Source: Streptomyces hayashii (GTDB lineage: Bacteria > Actinomycetota > Actinomycetes > Streptomycetales > Streptomycetaceae). From it: a DNA stretch of 34,041 nucleotides. The translations under genes and the position numbers were made by a program. The notes beneath the pieces are model-generated. The model saw only the letters and a program-made list of their open reading frames with translations. It was not told where the DNA came from and did no database searches. Below are positions 30,964 through 34,041 of the stretch, one piece after another. The stretch is taken from the NCBI RefSeq assembly GCF_024539815.1, contig NZ_JAHHIU010000147.1:1-34041 (forward strand). Direction: 5' to 3'. Numbering within the stretch: the stretch's first letter is position 1; each line of letters opens with the position of its first letter.

Positions 30964-31731
30964 TCAGACCCAGACGCCCCGGTCCTCCATGACCTTGCGC
31001 AACGCGTCGATGTGATCGGTCATGATGCCATCGACGCCCAGGTCCAGGAGCCGGTGCATCCGATCCGGATCGTTGATCGTCCACACGTGCACCTGCAGCC
31101 CGAGCGCGTGCGCGGTGCGGACGAAGCCGGGGTCCACGACCTGCACGCCCGACTGGGCCTCGGGCACCTGCGCGGCGATCGCCGAGCGGCGCGGCCTCAC
31201 GGGCAGGCCCCAGGACCTCAGCCGCAGGTCGAGCACGCCCCGGGTGCCGTACGACGTCGCCAGGCGCGGGCCGGCCAGCCGCTGGGCGCGGGCGACGCGC
31301 GCCTCCGAGAACGAGCCCACGCAGACGCGGTCCCACGCCTTCGCGCGGGCGATCAGGTCGAGCAACGGGTGCAGTGCGGGCTCCGCCTTGAGGTCGACGT
31401 TCCACCGCACCTCGGGGAACGTCTCCAGGAGCTCCTCGAAGAGGGGCACGGGCTCCTTGCCCGCCACGCGCGCGTGACGCACCTGCGACCACGGCAGGTC
31501 GGCTATGCGGCCCGCGCCGTCGGTCACCCGGTCCAGCGTGGAGTCGTGGAAGGCCACGAGCCTGCCGTCCCGGGTGGCGTGCACATCCGTCTCGACATAG
31601 CGGTACCCCGCGTCCACCGCGCGCCGGAACTGCGCGACGGTGTTCTCCAGACCGGCCGCGGCCCCACCGCGGTGCGCGAACGGGATGGGCCCCGGATGGT
31701 CGAGGTAGGGGTGGCGTACGAGGCTGGTCAC
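30964..31731 (-). CDS. Glycerophosphodiester phosphodiesterase
   Basis: Protein of 255 aa, a single GDPD TIM barrel. The catalytic start is PFAHRGGAAAGLENT with His20, Arg21 and Glu29. ETDVHATRDGRLVAFHD supplies metal-binding Glu and Asp and the second catalytic His. The C-terminal VHVWTINDPDRMHRLLDLGVDGIMTD block is typical. It hydrolyses glycerophosphodiesters to glycerol-3-phosphate and an alcohol. No signal peptide is seen, so it acts in the cytoplasm. The start is GTG at 31731, overlapping the stop of the YczE-type gene (GTGA), so translation is coupled. Confidence 0.93.
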   Translation of the reverse strand: MTSLVRHPYLDHPGPIPFAHRGGAAAGLENTVAQFRRAVDAGYRYVETDVHATRDGRLVAFHDSTLDRVTDGAGRIADLPWSQVRHARVAGKEPVPLFEELLETFPEVRWNVDLKAEPALHPLLDLIARAKAWDRVCVGSFSEARVARAQRLAGPRLATSYGTRGVLDLRLRSWGLPVRPRRSAIAAQVPEAQSGVQVVDPGFVRTAHALGLQVHVWTINDPDRMHRLLDLGVDGIMTDHIDALRKVMEDRGVWV

Positions 31732-32429
31732 GGACGCAGTATCGCTCCCCGCGGTGTCCCGGTGGCAACGACGGCGCTGCCGCCGGGCGCCGCCCGGACG
31801 GCGAACACCCGCAGGAAGAACTGGGCGAGCGGTCCGATCGTCACCGCGTACAGCAGAGTGCCGACGCCGATGGTCCCGCCGAGGGCGAATCCGGTCGCCA
31901 CGACCGCCACCTCCACCGTCGTCCGCATCAGGCGCACCGAACGCCCGGTGCGCCGGTGCAGACCGGTCATCAGCCCGTCCCGCGGGCCCGGCCCGAAGCC
32001 GGCCGCGATGTACAGGCCCGTGGCCATGCCGTTGAGGACGAGTCCGGCCGCCAGCAGGGGGATCTGAGCGGCCGGCGTGTGCGCCTCCGGGACGCACGCG
32101 AGAGCGCCGTCCATGGCGAGCCCGACGACGAACACGTTGGAGACCGTGCCGAGGCCCGGGCGCTGGCGCAGCGGGATCCACAGCAGCAGCACCGCCGCGC
32201 CCACGCCGATCGACACGACGCCGATCGACAGCCCGGTCAGCTCGGCGAGACCCTGGTGCAGCACGTTCCACGGCTCCAGGCCCAGACCCGCCTGCACGAG
32301 CAGGGCGGAGCTGGCGCCGTAGAGGGCGAGGCCGGCGTAGAGCTGGAGCAGCCTGCGGACGACATGGCCGTTCGGCTCCCGCGAGGACGGTCTCCGCGAG
32401 GACGGTTCCTGCGGTGAAGGCTCGGACAA
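31728..32429 (-). CDS. YczE/YyaS/YitT family integral membrane protein
   Basis: Protein of 233 aa with a Ser/Pro/Arg-rich N-terminus and about five membrane segments. The YczE-type blocks are LYGASSALLVQAGLGLEPWNVLHQGLAELTG, split between helices, and AAGFGPGPRDGLMTGLHRRTG in the fourth loop. The TTG start at 32429 follows AGGGGGA; no ATG or GTG serves. B. subtilis YczE lies beside the MocR regulator YcxD, and this gene is divergent from a MocR gene, the same association. Function is unproven; transport of a small molecule sensed by the MocR protein is inference. It is translationally coupled to the GDPD gene. Confidence 0.85.
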   Translation of the reverse strand: MSEPSPQEPSSRRPSSREPNGHVVRRLLQLYAGLALYGASSALLVQAGLGLEPWNVLHQGLAELTGLSIGVVSIGVGAAVLLLWIPLRQRPGLGTVSNVFVVGLAMDGALACVPEAHTPAAQIPLLAAGLVLNGMATGLYIAAGFGPGPRDGLMTGLHRRTGRSVRLMRTTVEVAVVATGFALGGTIGVGTLLYAVTIGPLAQFFLRVFAVRAAPGGSAVVATGTPRGAILRP

Positions 32430-32444
32430 GGGGTCCCCCTGGTG

Positions 32445-32477
32445 GTGGCAGTGGCCTGACTCGTGACACTCTGTGGC
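32445..32477. promoter_or_regulatory. Repeated GTGGC motifs in the YczE-MocR divergent region
   Basis: GTGGC occurs at 32445-32449, 32451-32455 and 32473-32477. The last two are 22 bp apart, two helical turns. MocR regulators often bind direct repeats near their own divergent promoters, so these are candidate sites. The whole divergent spacer is only 99 nt. Confidence 0.4.
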
Positions 32478-32528
32478 TCGGAAGCGCACGTCATCCATGG
32501 CCAATTCGGGGAAGGTGGACTGGTAAAC

Positions 32529-34025
32529 ATGGCGCAGTGGACCTCTGCGGTGGGGGCCGCGCAGCTCGCCCGGCTCCTCAAGTCCCAGCAGGACCGCCCG
32601 GCCGGCCCCGGAGCCCGGCGTCCGCCCGCGTACCGCGCGCTCGCCGACGGCGTCCGGCTGCTCGTGCTCGAAGGCAGGGTCCCCGTCGCGGCCCGCCTGC
32701 CCGCCGAACGGGAACTGGCCCTCTCCCTCTCCGTGAGCCGTACGACCGTCGCCGCCGCCTACGAGGCACTGCGTGCGGAGGGTTTCCTGGAGTCCCGGCG
32801 CGGCGCGGGCAGCTGGACGGCCGTGCCCGCGGGCAACCCGGTCCCGGCCCGAGGTCTGGAGCCGCTGCCCCCCGAGGCGCTGGGTTCCATGATCGACCTG
32901 GGCTGCGCGGCCCTGCCCGCGCCCGAACCCTGGCTCACCCGTGCCGTGCAGGGCGCGCTGGAGGAACTGCCCCCGTACGCCCACACGCACGGCGACTATC
33001 CGGCCGGCCTGCCGGCGCTGCGGGCGATGATCGCCGAGCGCTACAGCGCGCGCGGGATCCCGACGATGCCCGAGCAGGTCATGGTCACGACCGGCGCCAT
33101 GGGCGCCATGGACGCCATCTGCCATCTCTTCGGCGGACGCGGCGAGCGCATCGCCGTCGAGTCGCCCTCCTACGCCAACATCCTTCAGCTCATGCGCGAG
33201 GCGGGCGCCCGGCTGGTGCCCGTCGCGATGGCCGACGGCCTGGCCGGCTGGGACATGGACCGCTGGCGTCAGGTCCTGCGCGACGCCGCGCCCCGCATCG
33301 CGTACGTCGTCGCCGACTTCCACAACCCGACCGGCGCGCTCGCCGACGACGACCAGCGGCGTCGGCTGGTGGAGGCGGCCCGCTCGGCCGGGACGGTGCT
33401 GGTCGCCGACGAGACCATGAGCGAACTGTGGCTCGACGACGTGCGGATGCCGCGGCCCGTGTGCGGCTTCGACCCCGGCGGGTCGACCGTGATCACGGTC
33501 GGTTCGGCCAGCAAGGCCTTCTGGGCCGGGATGCGCATCGGCTGGGTGCGGGCGGCGCCGGACGTCATCCGCAGCCTGGTGGCGGCCCGCGCCTACGCCG
33601 ACCTGGGCACGCCGGTGCTGGAGCAGCTGGCGGTGAACTGGCTGTTCAGCACCGGCGGCTGGGAGCAGGCCGTGGAGCTGCGCCGCCGCCAGGCCCGCGG
33701 CAACCGGGACGACCTGGTCGCGGCGGTACGGCGAGAGCTGCCGGAGTGGGAGTTCGCCGTCCCCGAGGGCGGGCTGACCCTGTGGGTGCGGGCCGGCGGG
33801 CTGTCCGGGTCCCGGCTCGCGGAGGCCGGGGAACGGGTCGGACTGCGGGTGCCCTCGGGGCCGCGGTTCGGAGTCGACGGCGCCTTCGAGGGGTATGTGC
33901 GGCTGCCGTTCACCGTGGGAGGGGCTCTGGCGGACGAGGCGGCCACGCGCCTGGCCGCCGCCGCGCGGATCGTGGAGAGCGGGGGCACGGCGGGCGGCGA
34001 GGGACCGCGCACGTTCGTGGCGTAG
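32529..34025 (+). CDS. MocR family (GntR/aminotransferase) transcriptional regulator
   Basis: Protein of 498 aa. A GntR winged helix (residues about 30-105, with YRALADGVRLLVLEGRVPVAARLPAERELA split by the usual turn, then SVSRTTVAAAYEALRAEGFL) is joined to a fold-type I aminotransferase domain. The PLP lysine is Lys329 in VGSASKAFW; ADFHNPTGAL supplies the NPTG motif and ADETMSELW the PLP-ring Asp. MocR proteins use PLP or its adducts as effectors. The ATG at 32529 follows GGAAGGTGGA. The divergent YczE-type gene is the likely target. The gene is complete; 16 nt remain to the window end. Confidence 0.92.
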   Translation: MAQWTSAVGAAQLARLLKSQQDRPAGPGARRPPAYRALADGVRLLVLEGRVPVAARLPAERELALSLSVSRTTVAAAYEALRAEGFLESRRGAGSWTAVPAGNPVPARGLEPLPPEALGSMIDLGCAALPAPEPWLTRAVQGALEELPPYAHTHGDYPAGLPALRAMIAERYSARGIPTMPEQVMVTTGAMGAMDAICHLFGGRGERIAVESPSYANILQLMREAGARLVPVAMADGLAGWDMDRWRQVLRDAAPRIAYVVADFHNPTGALADDDQRRRLVEAARSAGTVLVADETMSELWLDDVRMPRPVCGFDPGGSTVITVGSASKAFWAGMRIGWVRAAPDVIRSLVAARAYADLGTPVLEQLAVNWLFSTGGWEQAVELRRRQARGNRDDLVAAVRRELPEWEFAVPEGGLTLWVRAGGLSGSRLAEAGERVGLRVPSGPRFGVDGAFEGYVRLPFTVGGALADEAATRLAAAARIVESGGTAGGEGPRTFVA

Positions 34026-34041
34026 GGGAGCGGCCGGGGGC

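Overview
The window is high-GC actinobacterial DNA and reads as the core chromosome of a Streptomyces. Codon third positions are nearly all G or C, GTG and TTG starts are common, and promoters carry TTGACA-like and TAGGTT/TAGGCT-like boxes. Gene content and order (rbpA, fxsA, polyprenol-phosphate mannose synthase, amidohydrolase, a 46-aa membrane protein, hisG-hisE, ribH-ribBA-ribM-ribE) match, from memory, the region around SCO1421 to SCO1443 of S. coelicolor, read here in descending SCO order. I see no insertion sequence, prophage, CRISPR array, rRNA or tRNA.

Region 1 (1-9.4 kb) is the more accessory part. It opens with a two-gene lysine catabolic operon: davA (5-aminovaleramidase) and davB (lysine 2-monooxygenase). 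These share a compact bidirectional terminator with a convergent DUF5995 gene. A uracil/xanthine permease and an MFS transporter follow on the minus strand. A ROK-family regulator lies divergent from the MFS gene, with a clear inverted repeat between them. Next come an NAD(P)-binding epimerase-type gene and an ECF41 sigma factor, a recognised sigma/target pair with the expected promoter between them.

Region 2 (9.4-17.4 kb) is metabolic core. An FMN riboswitch precedes ribE-ribM-ribBA-ribH. These are followed by hisE-hisG, a small PH-domain membrane protein, and two overlapping DUF21/CBS-domain membrane proteins whose leader is strongly structured. Just upstream of the rib operon, a promoter with paired chitinase-type 12-mers faces the ECF41 gene although no chitinase is present.

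Region 3 (17.4-24.2 kb) holds an EccA/CbxX-like AAA+ ATPase with an N-terminal helical-repeat domain, a uridine-kinase-like protein, a Tat-exported C39-like peptidase, a 46-aa membrane protein, a TetR regulator and two small conserved hypotheticals.

Region 4 (24.4-34.0 kb) holds an apparently leaderless Lrp/AsnC regulator, a YtcJ-like amidohydrolase, and a 540-nt non-coding stretch with its own promoter and hairpin. Then come ppm1, fxsA, rbpA (with a textbook sigma-R promoter), a UMF1-type MFS transporter, a glycerophosphodiester phosphodiesterase, a YczE-type membrane protein and a divergent MocR regulator.

The strongest leads are the non-coding stretch before ppm1, the structured leader before the DUF21/CBS pair, the chitinase-type promoter without a chitinase, and the ROK regulator with an internal repeat expansion. 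No wholly new multi-gene system is evident.
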